Below are positions 40,632-49,327 of a stretch of 64,000 nucleotides of DNA, piece after piece (the first letter of the stretch is position 1; every line of letters starts with the position of its first letter). Origin of the DNA: Kitasatospora sp. NA04385 (GTDB taxonomy: Bacteria > Actinomycetota > Actinomycetes > Streptomycetales > Streptomycetaceae); assembly GCF_013364235.1 (NCBI RefSeq), contig NZ_CP054919.1, positions 3,034,247-3,098,246 on the forward strand. The letters run 5' to 3'. The notes beneath the pieces were generated by a model. That model was given only the letters and a program-made list of their open reading frames with translations, did not search any database and was not told the origin of the DNA. Position numbers and translations under genes: made by a program.

Positions 40632-40985
40632 GTGCGCATCGGGGAACTCGCCGAACGGACCGGGCTGAGCCGCGACACGCTGCGCTTCTACGAGCGCACC
40701 GGGCTGCTGGCCTCCCGCCGGCTGCCCAACGGCTACCGGGACTTCCCGCCCGAGGCGGAGCCCTGGCTGCGGTACGTCCGCACCGCGCAGGCGCTCGGCT
40801 TCTCGCTCGCCGAGATCGCCCGCACCGGCGCGGAGTTGAGCGCCGCGCCGGACGCCGCCGAGCGGCTCTCCGAGCTGTTCCGGGAGAAGATCGCGCTGAT
40901 CGACGCCCGGGCGGCGGAGCTCGCCGCCCTGCGCGCCGACCTGGCCGACCGGGTCGGCACCGGCTGCCCGCTGGCCCCGGCCTGA
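40632..40985 (+). CDS. MerR family transcriptional regulator
   Basis: The 117-residue product has the MerR winged HTH: RIGELAERTGLSRDTLRFYE, RTGLLASRRLPNGYRDF, then the dimerisation helix. The short C-terminus ends GTGCPLAPA with one Cys; no full metal-binding Cys set is present, so a metal sensor role is uncertain. GTG start with GGAGCAGGG upstream. It probably regulates the divergent membrane protein. Confidence 0.9.
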   Translation: MRIGELAERTGLSRDTLRFYERTGLLASRRLPNGYRDFPPEAEPWLRYVRTAQALGFSLAEIARTGAELSAAPDAAERLSELFREKIALIDARAAELAALRADLADRVGTGCPLAPA

Positions 40986-41220
40986 CGGCCCGTCCGGGTT
41001 CCGGCTCGCTCCGGCCTCCGGCCGACCGGCACGGCGGAGCGGTTCCGCCGCCCGGCGGCGGGCAGGCCCCCGGCGCCCCGCCCCCGGCCCGCCCCGAGGA
41101 AGGCCCCGAGGAAGGCCCCGCCCCGGAACCGCCCCGCCCTCCGCGCGGTGCGGCCGACGGCTCCGGGGGCGGGCCCTGACGGCCCCTCGACTGTCAGTGG
41201 CCCCTCCTAGCGTCGTCGGC

Positions 41221-42543
41221 ATGGAGGAACGCTGGAGCACCGAACACGTCCTTTCGCTGGCGCCCGATCCGGCTTCCCTGAAGGCCGCGGGCAAGCTCTC
41301 CGGCCCGGCCCCCTGGTCGGCCACCGGCACCGGGCGGGGCGCGCTGTGGGGCCTGTGCAAGGGCAGCGGCAGCACCCCGTACCGGACGGCGGTCGAGCTG
41401 GGGACGCCCGCGTACAAGTGCAGCTGCCCGAGCCGGAAGTTCCCGTGCAAGCACGCCCTGGGGCTGCTGCTGCTGTGGGCCGCCGGGCCGGAGGCCGTCG
41501 CCGACGGGGCCGCCCCGCCGGACTGGGTCGAGGAGTGGCTGGACGGCCGCGGCCGGGCCGCCGCGGACAGGGCGGCCAAGGCGGCCGAGCAGCGGGCGAA
41601 GGCCGCCGAGGCGGACCCGGCGGCCGCCCGGAAGCGGGCCGCCCGCCGGGCCGAGCGGGTCGCGGGCGGCGCCCGCGAGCTGCGGCTGCGGCTGGCCGAC
41701 GGGGTCCGCCGCGGCCTGGCCGACCCGCTGCCGGCCGGTGCGTGGGAGGAGGTGGCCGCGCGGATGGTCGACGCCCAGGCGGGCGGCCTGGCGTCCCGGG
41801 TGCGGGTGCTGGCCGAGGCGCCGCAGGACGAACTGCTGGAGGAGTACGCGATGCTGCACCTGCTGGCCGGCGCCTACGGCCGGATCGACGCCCTGCCGGA
41901 GGCCCTCGCGGCGACCGTCCGGGCCCGGGTCGGCTTCACCACCGACACCGCCGACCTGCTCGCCGGCCCGACCGTCCGGGACCGCTGGCACGTCCTGGGC
42001 AGCCGGGACACCGCCGACGACCGGCTGACCACCCGCCGGGTGTGGCTGCGCGGCGCGAAGACCGGACGGCAGGCCCTGCTGCTCGCCTTCGGCCGCCCCG
42101 GCCAGGCCCCCGACCTGGCGCTGCCCACCGGCCGCCTGCTGGAGGCCGAGCTGGCCTACCACCCGGGGGCGCGCCCGCTGCGGGCGGTCCTCGGCACCCG
42201 CTACGGCAGCCCGGAGCCCGCCCCGGCCGCCGCGCCCGCGGGTCTGACGCCCGCCGGGGCACTCGCCGAGTACGGCGCCGCCGTCGCCGAGGACCCGTGG
42301 CTGGACGGCTGGCCGACCGTCCTGGCCGACGTGGTGCCGGTCCGCACCCCGGACGGCTGGCAGCTCACCGACGGCACGCACAGCCTGCCGGTGCGCCGCG
42401 GCGCGCTGCCCGAACCGGCCCTGTGGCGGCTCGCCGCGGTCTCCGCCGGGCACCCCGTCACGCTGTTCGGCGAGTGCGGCCACCGCGGCTTCGCCCCCGT
42501 CACCGCGTGGGACGCCGAGCACCGGCCCGTCCCGCTCGGCTGA
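41221..42543 (+). CDS. SWIM zinc finger protein
   Basis: The 440-residue product carries a SWIM zinc finger C67-x-C69-x6-C76-x-H78 (CSCPSRKFPCKH). A helical coiled-coil-like Ala/Arg-rich region follows (about 110-150), and the C-terminal half is alpha-beta with no named domain. SWIM domains bind DNA or proteins. In actinomycetes this protein is encoded next to DUF5691 and the MoxR-VWA genes. ATG start with a weak ribosome binding site. Followed by a strong hairpin. Confidence 0.88.
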   Translation: MEERWSTEHVLSLAPDPASLKAAGKLSGPAPWSATGTGRGALWGLCKGSGSTPYRTAVELGTPAYKCSCPSRKFPCKHALGLLLLWAAGPEAVADGAAPPDWVEEWLDGRGRAAADRAAKAAEQRAKAAEADPAAARKRAARRAERVAGGARELRLRLADGVRRGLADPLPAGAWEEVAARMVDAQAGGLASRVRVLAEAPQDELLEEYAMLHLLAGAYGRIDALPEALAATVRARVGFTTDTADLLAGPTVRDRWHVLGSRDTADDRLTTRRVWLRGAKTGRQALLLAFGRPGQAPDLALPTGRLLEAELAYHPGARPLRAVLGTRYGSPEPAPAAAPAGLTPAGALAEYGAAVAEDPWLDGWPTVLADVVPVRTPDGWQLTDGTHSLPVRRGALPEPALWRLAAVSAGHPVTLFGECGHRGFAPVTAWDAEHRPVPLG

Positions 42544-42552
42544 CCGCCCCCA

Positions 42553-42581
42553 CCGCCGGTTGACGCCCCGTCAACCGGCGG
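42553..42581 (+). terminator. hairpin after the SWIM gene
   Basis: A 12-bp perfect stem (42553-42564 with 42570-42581) and 5-nt loop starts 10 nt after the stop. A TTGACA hexamer follows at 42607-42612, suggesting a new promoter for the next ORFs. Confidence 0.75.
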
Positions 42582-42606
42582 CGCACCGCCCACCGGACCA
42601 CCCTCG

Positions 42607-42612
42607 TTGACA
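42607..42612 (+). promoter_or_regulatory. TTGACA -35 hexamer
   Basis: An exact -35 consensus 95 nt upstream of the 47-residue ORF. No good -10 at 17-19 nt is visible. Confidence 0.3.
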
Positions 42613-42706
42613 CCCGGCACCGCTCCCCGCACCCGATGTCCGCACCATCCGACGGAACGGGACGCTCCCCGGCGCCCCCTGACGCACCGTCGACCGGAGG
42701 AACCCG

Positions 42707-42850
42707 ATGACCCGCACCCGCAGCATCCGGCAGCGCGCCGCCGTCCGGCGCATCACCCTGCACCACGCCGCCCGCCGGGCCGCCCTCGCCAGCGGCTGGG
42801 GCCGCCGCCACCGCACCGCCACCCACCGGCCGAACGGAGACCGGGCATGA
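42707..42850 (+). CDS. 47-residue basic peptide, coupled to DUF5691
   Basis: ATG start with GGAGG 7 nt upstream, one of the best ribosome binding sites in the window. The product is strongly basic: MTRTRSIRQRAAVRRITLHH ... RAALASGWGRRHRTATHR. Its TGA overlaps the DUF5691 ATG (ATGA). It may be a real small protein, for instance a nucleic-acid-binding peptide, or a leader ORF for coupling. No homologue comes to mind. Confidence 0.6.
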   Translation: MTRTRSIRQRAAVRRITLHHAARRAALASGWGRRHRTATHRPNGDRA

Positions 42851-44415
42851 CCGCGCCCACGCTCGCCCCCGCCGACGACTGGGCCGACCTGCACGGCGCC
42901 GCCCTGCTCGGCACCGACCGCCGTCCGCTGCCGCAGGCCCGCACCCCGCTGGCCGCCGCCGTCGACCGCACCGAACCGGCCGGCGCGCTGCTCGACCTGG
43001 CCGCCGTCGCCGCCGTCCGCCGCCGGGCCGGCGCACTGCCCGCCCCCGCCGTGGAGACCCCCGCGGCCGCCCCGGACGACCCGCGGCCCGCCCTGCCCGA
43101 GGCCGCCGCCCGCCGACTGGCCGTGCTGCTCGGCACCCGCAGCGGCCACGGCGGCTCGGCCAACCTGGCCGAGCTGCTCCCGCAGTGGCTGACCGCGGCC
43201 CGCGCGCACGGCTACCGGCTGCCGCCCGCCCTGGTCCCGACCCTGCTGGACACCGCCCGGGCCCGTTCCGAACTGCGCTCCGACGCGGTCACGCTGGCCG
43301 GCCCGCTCGGCCGCTGGCTGGCCCCGCAGAACCCGGACTGGAAGTACGTCACCCGCACCGCCGGCGAGCAGGACCTCCTCGACCAGCCCGGTGAACTCCT
43401 GTGGCAGGAGGGCCTGTTCGCCGAGCGCGTCACCCACCTGACCAGGCTGCGCCGCACCGACCCGGCCGCCGGACTGGCGCTGCTCGCCTCCACCTGGAGC
43501 ACCGAGCGCGCCGAGGACCGGGTGCTGTTCCTGGACTCCCTCCAGGACGGCCTCTCCGCCGCCGACGAGGAGTTCCTGGAGGCCGCGCTCTCCGACCGCT
43601 CCAAGAACGTCCGGGCCACCGCCGCGGAACTGCTCTCCACCCTCCCCGGCTCGGCGCTCGCCGCCCGAATGGCCGAGCGGGCCGCCCGGGCCGTCCGGCT
43701 CGACGGCGACCGGCTGCACGTCACGGCGCCCGCCGCCTGCGACGCCGCGATGCAGCGCGACGGCATACCGCTCAAGTCCCCCACCGGGCGCGGCGAACGG
43801 GCCTGGTGGTTCGGCGAGGTCGTCGCGGGCGCCCCGCTCGACCGGTGGACCGCCGGGACGGGCCTCACCCCCGAGCAGCTGCTCGCGCTGCCGACCGTCG
43901 ACTCACCGGACGGCGGCGGCGCCGAGTGGGCCGAGGACCTCCGCGAGGCCTGGGCCCGCGCCGCCGTCCGCCAGCAGGACGCGACCTGGGCCCGCGCCCT
44001 GCTCGGCACCCCGCCGCGGCCCGGCCGCGACACCCGGGCCCCGGGCGCGCCCGCCAAGCTGCTGTCCGTCCTGCCGCCCGCCGAACGGGCCTCCTGGACG
44101 GCCGCGTTCGTCCAGACCCACGGGCTCGGCGACGCCTTCCAGCTGCTCGGCGCCTGCGCCACGCCCTGGACGCCCCCGCTCTCCACCGCCGTCGTCGCCG
44201 CGCTCAAGCGCGCCGCGGAACTCGGCTCCTACCCGTGGAGCCACAGCGGCGTCCTCGGCATGACCGAGCGGGCCCTCGCCCCCGAGACCGCCCCCGCCGT
44301 CGAGGCCCTGGCCGCCGACACCTCCCCGGACACCGCCTGGTCCGACACCTTCACCCGCCTCGCGGGCACCCTGCGCTTCCGGCAGGCGATGCTCGCCGAG
44401 CTGGAGAACTCTTAG
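42847..44415 (+). CDS. DUF5691 protein
   Basis: The 522-residue product begins with WADLHGAALLGTDRRPLP, a typical DUF5691 opening, and is a helical repeat-like protein: LLFLDSLQDGL-type helices, ALSDRSKNVRATAAELLSTL (HEAT-like) and the C-terminal AAELGSYPWSHSGVLGM. It is the usual neighbour of SWIM proteins in MoxR-VWA clusters. ATGA overlap with the small basic ORF. Function unknown. Confidence 0.85.
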   Translation: MTAPTLAPADDWADLHGAALLGTDRRPLPQARTPLAAAVDRTEPAGALLDLAAVAAVRRRAGALPAPAVETPAAAPDDPRPALPEAAARRLAVLLGTRSGHGGSANLAELLPQWLTAARAHGYRLPPALVPTLLDTARARSELRSDAVTLAGPLGRWLAPQNPDWKYVTRTAGEQDLLDQPGELLWQEGLFAERVTHLTRLRRTDPAAGLALLASTWSTERAEDRVLFLDSLQDGLSAADEEFLEAALSDRSKNVRATAAELLSTLPGSALAARMAERAARAVRLDGDRLHVTAPAACDAAMQRDGIPLKSPTGRGERAWWFGEVVAGAPLDRWTAGTGLTPEQLLALPTVDSPDGGGAEWAEDLREAWARAAVRQQDATWARALLGTPPRPGRDTRAPGAPAKLLSVLPPAERASWTAAFVQTHGLGDAFQLLGACATPWTPPLSTAVVAALKRAAELGSYPWSHSGVLGMTERALAPETAPAVEALAADTSPDTAWSDTFTRLAGTLRFRQAMLAELENS

Positions 44416-44435
44416 GGAGGAGAAAGGGGACAGAC

Positions 44436-44587
44436 CAGGGGCCCGGGGAACGGCGGGCTCGTGCTGCTGACGGCCGGAGCCCATCGAAGGTTCGTGCTGC
44501 TGCGTGTAGTGAACAGAACCCGAAGCAGCGGCACCCAACGGCAGTGAACCCGCAGCAGCCTGGGCCCCGCCGTTCCCCGGGCCCCTG
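44436..44587. repeat. 152-bp structured element with perfect 22-bp inverted ends
   Basis: The outer arms 44436-44457 and 44566-44587 are perfect reverse complements. Inside, GCTGCTG pairs with CAGCAGC, and a second internal hairpin pairs TTCGTGCTGCTGCG with CGAAGCAGCGGCAC with few mismatches. It fills the gap between convergent DUF5691 and icmB. It could be a bidirectional terminator, a structured RNA, or a miniature element; no target-site duplication is clear. Confidence 0.75.
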
Positions 44588-44602
44588 AGCACAGTGCGCT
44601 TC

Positions 44603-45007
44603 TCAGCTGGCGCGCAGGTTGGACTGCACCCAGCTGACGACGTCCTGGGTGGAGGTGCCCGGGGTGAAGATGTCGGCGACGCCGAGCGCCTTGAGCTCGG
44701 TGATGTCCGCGTCGGGGATGATCCCGCCGCAGAAGACCTTGATGTCCGCGGCGTCGCGCTCCTTGAGGAGCTCGATCACCTTCGCGCAGAGGGTCATGTG
44801 CGCGCCGGAGAGGATGGACAGGCCGATGCCGTCCGCGTCCTCCTGGATCGCCGTGTCGACGATCTGCTCGGGGGTCTGGTGGAGGCCGGTGTAGATGACC
44901 TCCATGCCGGCGTCGCGCAGCGCCCGCGCGATGACCTTGGCTCCCCGGTCGTGCCCGTCGAGCCCGGGCTTGGCGACCACGACTCGGATCGGCCCCGACA
45001 CCACCAT
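44603..45007 (-). CDS. icmB: isobutyryl-CoA mutase small (B12-binding) subunit
   Basis: The 134-residue product is a lone cobalamin-binding domain: [20 protein letters not shown] (D-x-H-x-x-G, the lower ligand His), [28 protein letters not shown] and FCGGIIPD. This matches IcmB, which pairs with the separate large subunit IcmA to interconvert isobutyryl- and n-butyryl-CoA, feeding polyketide precursor pools. ATG start with AGGAGG about 6 nt upstream. No icmA in the window. Confidence 0.88.
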   Translation of the reverse strand: MVVSGPIRVVVAKPGLDGHDRGAKVIARALRDAGMEVIYTGLHQTPEQIVDTAIQEDADGIGLSILSGAHMTLCAKVIELLKERDAADIKVFCGGIIPDADITELKALGVADIFTPGTSTQDVVSWVQSNLRAS

Positions 45008-45176
45008 GACTGCCTCCTGGACCACGTTGTCCACCACCCGGCCGTGCGGCCGCGGGCTCGGTGTTAACCACTTCTAACAGATCTGAGGGGAGGTTAGCGG
45101 CCCGGTGGGGCCGCCGTCCTTCCCCACCTGCCGAGAGGAGGGCAAAATCACAGCGTGCGGGGGCCGACCCGGCCCG

Positions 45177-47786
45177 TCAGAGCTTCTCGACGGGGGCGTA
45201 CCGCAGCAGCAGCTCCTTGCGCCCGGCCGAGCCGAAGTCGACCGTCGCCCGGGCCTTGTCGCCGACGCCCTGGGTGGCGACGACGGTGCCGAGGCCGAAG
45301 CTGTCGTGGCTGACCCGGTCGCCGACGGCGAGCCCGACGACCTCCCGGTCGGTGACCGTCCGCGCGGACTTGCCCCAGCCGGCCTTCGGGGAGGCGGCGG
45401 CGGAGAAGCCGGAGCCCCGCGCGGAGCCCGAGCCGGAGGAGCCGGACGAGGAGTAGCCGCGCGAGGGCGGCACCGCGGCCGCGCCGGTGCGCTTCCACTC
45501 GATCAGCTTGTCGGGGATCTCCTCCAGGAAGCGCGAGGCCGGGTTGTAGGAGGGCTGCCCCCAGGCGCTGCGCAGCACCGAGCGGGTCAGGTAGAGCCGC
45601 TGCCTGGCCCGGGTGAGGCCGACGTAGGCGAGGCGGCGCTCCTCCTCCAGCTCCTTGACCTGGTTGAGGGCCCGCATGTGCGGGAAGATCCCGTCCTCCA
45701 TGCCGGTGAGGAAGACGACCGGGAACTCCAGGCCCTTGGCGGTGTGCAGGGTCATCATCGTGATGACGCCCGCGCCGTCCTCCTCGTCCGGGATCTGATC
45801 GGAATCGGCGACCAGCGCGACCCGCCCCAGGAAGTCGGCGAGCGAGCCGACCGGCGGGCCCTCGTCGCCCTCGGGGCGCTCCCCCGGGTCCTTCTCGTAC
45901 TCGAGGGCGACCGCGGCGAGCTCCTGGAGGTTCTCCACCCGGGTCTCGTCCTGCGGGTCGGTGGAGGACTGGAGCTCGGCGAGGTACCCGGTCTCCTCCA
46001 GCACCGCCTCCAGCACGGCGGCCGGCCCGGCCCCGGACTCGACGACCTGGCGCAGCCCGGCCAGCAGCTCGTTGAACTTCTTCACCGCGTTGGCGGAGCG
46101 CGCGGCCATCCCGTACGCCTCGTCGACCCGGCGCAGCGCGGCGGCGAAGGAGATCCGCTCGCGGGAGGCCAGGGCGTCGATCATCGCCTCGGCGCGCTCG
46201 CCGATGCCGCGCTTGGGGACGTTGAGGATGCGGCGCAGCGGGACGGTGTCCTCGGGGTTGGACAGCACCCGCAGGTAGGCCAGGACGTCCTTGACCTCCT
46301 TGCGCTCGTAGAAGCGCACCCCGCCGACGACCTTGTACGGCAGGCCGACCCGGATGAACACCTCCTCGAACACCCGGGACTGGGCGTTGGTGCGGTAGAA
46401 GATCGCCACGTCGCCGGGGCGGGCGTCGCCCGCGTCGGTGAGGCGGTCGATCTCCTCGGCGATGAACTGGGCCTCGCCGTGCTCGTCGTCGGCGACGTAG
46501 CCGACGACCTGCTCGCCCTGGTCGCCCGCCGTCCACAGGTTCTTCTTGCGGCGGTTGGTGTTGCGCTCGATGACCGAGTTGGCGGCGGTGAGGATGGTCT
46601 GGGTGGAGCGGTAGTTCTGCTCCAGCAGGATCGTCGTCGCGTCCGGGTAGTCCTCCTCGAACTGGAGGATGTTGCGGATGGTCGCGCCGCGGAAGGCGTA
46701 GATCGACTGGTCGGCGTCGCCGACCACGCACAGCTCGGCGGGCGGGAGCTGCGCGAGCTGCGCCTCGGCGGGGTTCACGTACTCGCCGTCGACGGTCATC
46801 CGGGGCGCGTGGGCGGCGGAGCCGCCGGAGAGCTCGCGCACCAGCGTGTACTGGGCGTGGTTGGTGTCCTGGTACTCGTCGACCAGGATGTGCCGGAACC
46901 GGCGCCGGTAGTGCTCGGCGACGTCGGGGAACGCCTGCAGCAGGTGGACGGTGGTCATGATGATGTCGTCGAAGTCGAGGGCGTTGGCCTCGCGCAGCCG
47001 CCGCTGGTAGAGGAAGTACGCCTCGGCGAGCTTCTTCTCCATCGGGTTGGCGGCCTGGTCGGCGTACGTCTCCTCGTCGATCAGCTCGTTCTTGAGGTTG
47101 CTGACCTTGGCGGTGAAGGACTTCGGCGGGAACTGCTTGGGGTCGAGGTCGAGGTCCCGGCAGACCAGGGCCATCAGGCGCTGGGAGTCCGCCGAGTCGT
47201 AGATCGAGAAGCTGGAGTTCATGCCCAGCTGCTTGGCCTCGCGGCGCAGGATGCGCACGCACGCGCTGTGGAAGGTGGAGACCCACATCGCCTTGGCGCG
47301 CGGGCCGACCAGCGCCTCGACCCGCTCGCGCATCTCCCCGGCGGCCTTGTTGGTGAAGGTGATCGCCAGGATCTCGCCGGGCTGCACGCCGCGCGCGGCC
47401 AGCAGGTGGGCGATCCGGTGGGTGAGCACCCGGGTCTTGCCGGAGCCGGCGCCGGCCACGATCAGCAGCGGCGAGCCGGCGTGCAGCACGGCCTCGCGCT
47501 GCGGGTCGTTCATGCCCTCCAGCAGCTGCGCCGGGTCGACCACGGTGCGGGCCGCGCCGTTGCGGTGCCAGGCGTCGCGCTCGGCCTCGGCGGCGTGGTC
47601 GGTGGCGAACAGCCCGTCCGGGATGTCCTCCTCGGCGTAGCCGGGGTCGTACCCGCCGTCGTCGTACGGTTCGTCCGGGGGCGGTGCCTCCTCCTGGGAC
47701 CACTGCTGAGCTGCGGGGCGGGGGCTCGACCCGACGGCGGGGCGCTCGAAGCCGGGGAGCGGGAGGTCATCGAAGAGGCTACTCAT
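45177..47786 (-). CDS. pcrA: ATP-dependent DNA helicase PcrA/UvrD
   Basis: This superfamily 1A 3'-5' helicase acts in repair and replication restart. The product is 869 residues. An acidic N-terminal extension (about 1-85) precedes motif I VAGAGSGKTRVLTHRIAHLL; then AITFTNKAAGEMRER (Ia), VDEYQDTNHAQY (II), GDADQSIYAFRGA (III), LEQNYRSTQTIL (IV), TLHTAKGLEFPVVFL (V) and YVGLTRARQRLYLT (VI). The C-terminal tail (VGLAVGDRVSHDSFGLGTV) is a Tudor-like region that binds RNA polymerase in PcrA. ATG start. Confidence 0.95.
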   Translation of the reverse strand: MSSLFDDLPLPGFERPAVGSSPRPAAQQWSQEEAPPPDEPYDDGGYDPGYAEEDIPDGLFATDHAAEAERDAWHRNGAARTVVDPAQLLEGMNDPQREAVLHAGSPLLIVAGAGSGKTRVLTHRIAHLLAARGVQPGEILAITFTNKAAGEMRERVEALVGPRAKAMWVSTFHSACVRILRREAKQLGMNSSFSIYDSADSQRLMALVCRDLDLDPKQFPPKSFTAKVSNLKNELIDEETYADQAANPMEKKLAEAYFLYQRRLREANALDFDDIIMTTVHLLQAFPDVAEHYRRRFRHILVDEYQDTNHAQYTLVRELSGGSAAHAPRMTVDGEYVNPAEAQLAQLPPAELCVVGDADQSIYAFRGATIRNILQFEEDYPDATTILLEQNYRSTQTILTAANSVIERNTNRRKKNLWTAGDQGEQVVGYVADDEHGEAQFIAEEIDRLTDAGDARPGDVAIFYRTNAQSRVFEEVFIRVGLPYKVVGGVRFYERKEVKDVLAYLRVLSNPEDTVPLRRILNVPKRGIGERAEAMIDALASRERISFAAALRRVDEAYGMAARSANAVKKFNELLAGLRQVVESGAGPAAVLEAVLEETGYLAELQSSTDPQDETRVENLQELAAVALEYEKDPGERPEGDEGPPVGSLADFLGRVALVADSDQIPDEEDGAGVITMMTLHTAKGLEFPVVFLTGMEDGIFPHMRALNQVKELEEERRLAYVGLTRARQRLYLTRSVLRSAWGQPSYNPASRFLEEIPDKLIEWKRTGAAAVPPSRGYSSSGSSGSGSARGSGFSAAASPKAGWGKSARTVTDREVVGLAVGDRVSHDSFGLGTVVATQGVGDKARATVDFGSAGRKELLLRYAPVEKL

Positions 47787-47873
47787 GGCCCTTCGAGTCT
47801 ATGGCCCACCGCCGACATCCCCGGCCCGTTCCGGCCGCGCGGGCGGTCCGCTGGCCCGGGGCGCCGGACCGGC

Positions 47874-49145
47874 TCACGGGGAGTTGGTGTAGACGAAGGC
47901 GACGTACCCGCCGTACAGGGCCGAGCACAGGGCCGCGGCGGTGAGCAGGCTCGGTACCACGCCCCGGGTCCGCACCCGGGCCAGACCCGCGGCCAGCGGC
48001 AGCAGGAGGGCGAAGGCGGGCAGCAGGAAGCGGGCGCGCGAGTTGAAGTAGGCGGCGTCGCCGATGGCGAGCAGCAGCATCACCCCGCTGAAGACCACCA
48101 GGGTGAGCGGCTGGCGCTGGAGCAGGGAGACCGCGAACAGCGCCAGCGAGCCCGCCAGGGTGAAGGTCACGACGACGTCGGTGAGCCAGATGCCCCCTGG
48201 CACCGTGATCATGGCGTGGATGACGTCGTACGTGGACTTGCCGTAGTCGAAGTGCGACTCCCAGGCGTCCTGCACCCGGAAGTAGCCGTCCCAGCGGCCC
48301 TTGCGCACCCCCACCCAGGCGACGAACGCGGCGAAGCCGACCGGTGCGAGGGCTCCGCCGATCAGCGGGCGCAGCCACAGCGCCCGCCGCAGGCGCAGTT
48401 CCCCGGCCCGGCGGGCCTCGGTCCACTGGGTGACCGCCGCCCACAGCGCCCCGATGCCGACCGCCGCCGCGACGGCCACGCCGGTCGGCCTGGTGAGTCC
48501 GGCGAGCGTGCACAGGACCCCGGCCCAGACCCAGCGGCGGGTCACCGCCGCGTACATGGTCCAGGCCGCGAAGGCGGTGAACATCAGCTCGGAGTACGCC
48601 ATGCTCTCGACCACGGCGTACGGCAGGACGCCCCACAGCACCGCGGCGATCACGCCCGTGCGGCGGCCGTACAACCGGGCCGCCACCGCGAAGATCCCCC
48701 ACGCCGCGGCCAGCGAGGCGGCCCAGGCCACCAGCAGGGCCACGTAGGACGTGGACAGCGGCAGCACCCAGCCGACCGCCCGGATCGTCACCGGGTAGAC
48801 CGGGAAGAACGCGTACGGCTGGTAGAGACCGTGCGGGCCGGGCATCGGCTTGGTGCCGGAGTAGCCGTGGTCCGCGATCTCCTGGTACCAGTAGGCGTCC
48901 CACATGGTGGCCAGGCGGTGCAGTGCGGTGGTGCCGTGCTGGCCGTCCCACAGCAGCAGCACGACGACGCCGATCGCCCGGACCACCGCGTAGCCGGCCA
49001 GCGCGGGCAGCGCGTAGCGGGTGGCCGTCCGGAGCCGGACCAGCAGCGAGTCCCGTGTCGGCGAGGCACCTCGGACGGACCCCTCGGCCAGTGATCCGTT
49101 GTCCTCGCGCGGAACCGTCCCACCGGCGCCGAGCCTGCTGATCAC
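47874..49145 (-). CDS. GT-C membrane mannosyltransferase (PIG-V-like)
   Basis: The 423-residue product has about ten helices. The loop after helix 1, TMWDAYWYQEIADHGYSG, is the acidic-Trp region seen in PIG-V and other GT-C enzymes. FFPVYPVTIRAVGW and ESMAYSELMF are typical. It probably transfers a sugar from a polyprenyl-phosphate donor on the outer face. GTG start with AAGGAG 6 nt upstream; the frame extends to 49220 without one. Confidence 0.82.
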   Translation of the reverse strand: MISRLGAGGTVPREDNGSLAEGSVRGASPTRDSLLVRLRTATRYALPALAGYAVVRAIGVVVLLLWDGQHGTTALHRLATMWDAYWYQEIADHGYSGTKPMPGPHGLYQPYAFFPVYPVTIRAVGWVLPLSTSYVALLVAWAASLAAAWGIFAVAARLYGRRTGVIAAVLWGVLPYAVVESMAYSELMFTAFAAWTMYAAVTRRWVWAGVLCTLAGLTRPTGVAVAAAVGIGALWAAVTQWTEARRAGELRLRRALWLRPLIGGALAPVGFAAFVAWVGVRKGRWDGYFRVQDAWESHFDYGKSTYDVIHAMITVPGGIWLTDVVVTFTLAGSLALFAVSLLQRQPLTLVVFSGVMLLLAIGDAAYFNSRARFLLPAFALLLPLAAGLARVRTRGVVPSLLTAAALCSALYGGYVAFVYTNSP

Positions 49146-49216
49146 TGACCGCTCCTTGGGGGCGTCGTGCCGCGGTGGAGCGGCGTCCGGGGAGAACTTC
49201 TGGTGCGACCGCACGG

Positions 49217-49244
49217 CCACGGCCCCGCTACTGCGGGGCCGTGG
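49217..49244 (-). terminator. hairpin between two GT-C genes
   Basis: A 12-bp perfect stem with a TACT tetraloop (49217-49228 with 49233-49244), downstream of the 49328 gene on the minus strand. Confidence 0.75.
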
Positions 49245-49327
49245 CGCGTGGAAGAACCGGTGCGGGGTCAGTCTAACGGCGCACGATCGAGCGTCCGGTC
49301 GATCGCGCGACCTCTGCCGTCGCGGTG

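Noticed and set aside
45105-49094. 1329-codon + strand frame antisense to pcrA
   Set aside because: pcrA on the opposite strand has all helicase motifs; the + frame is a Gly/Arg/Val-rich shadow.
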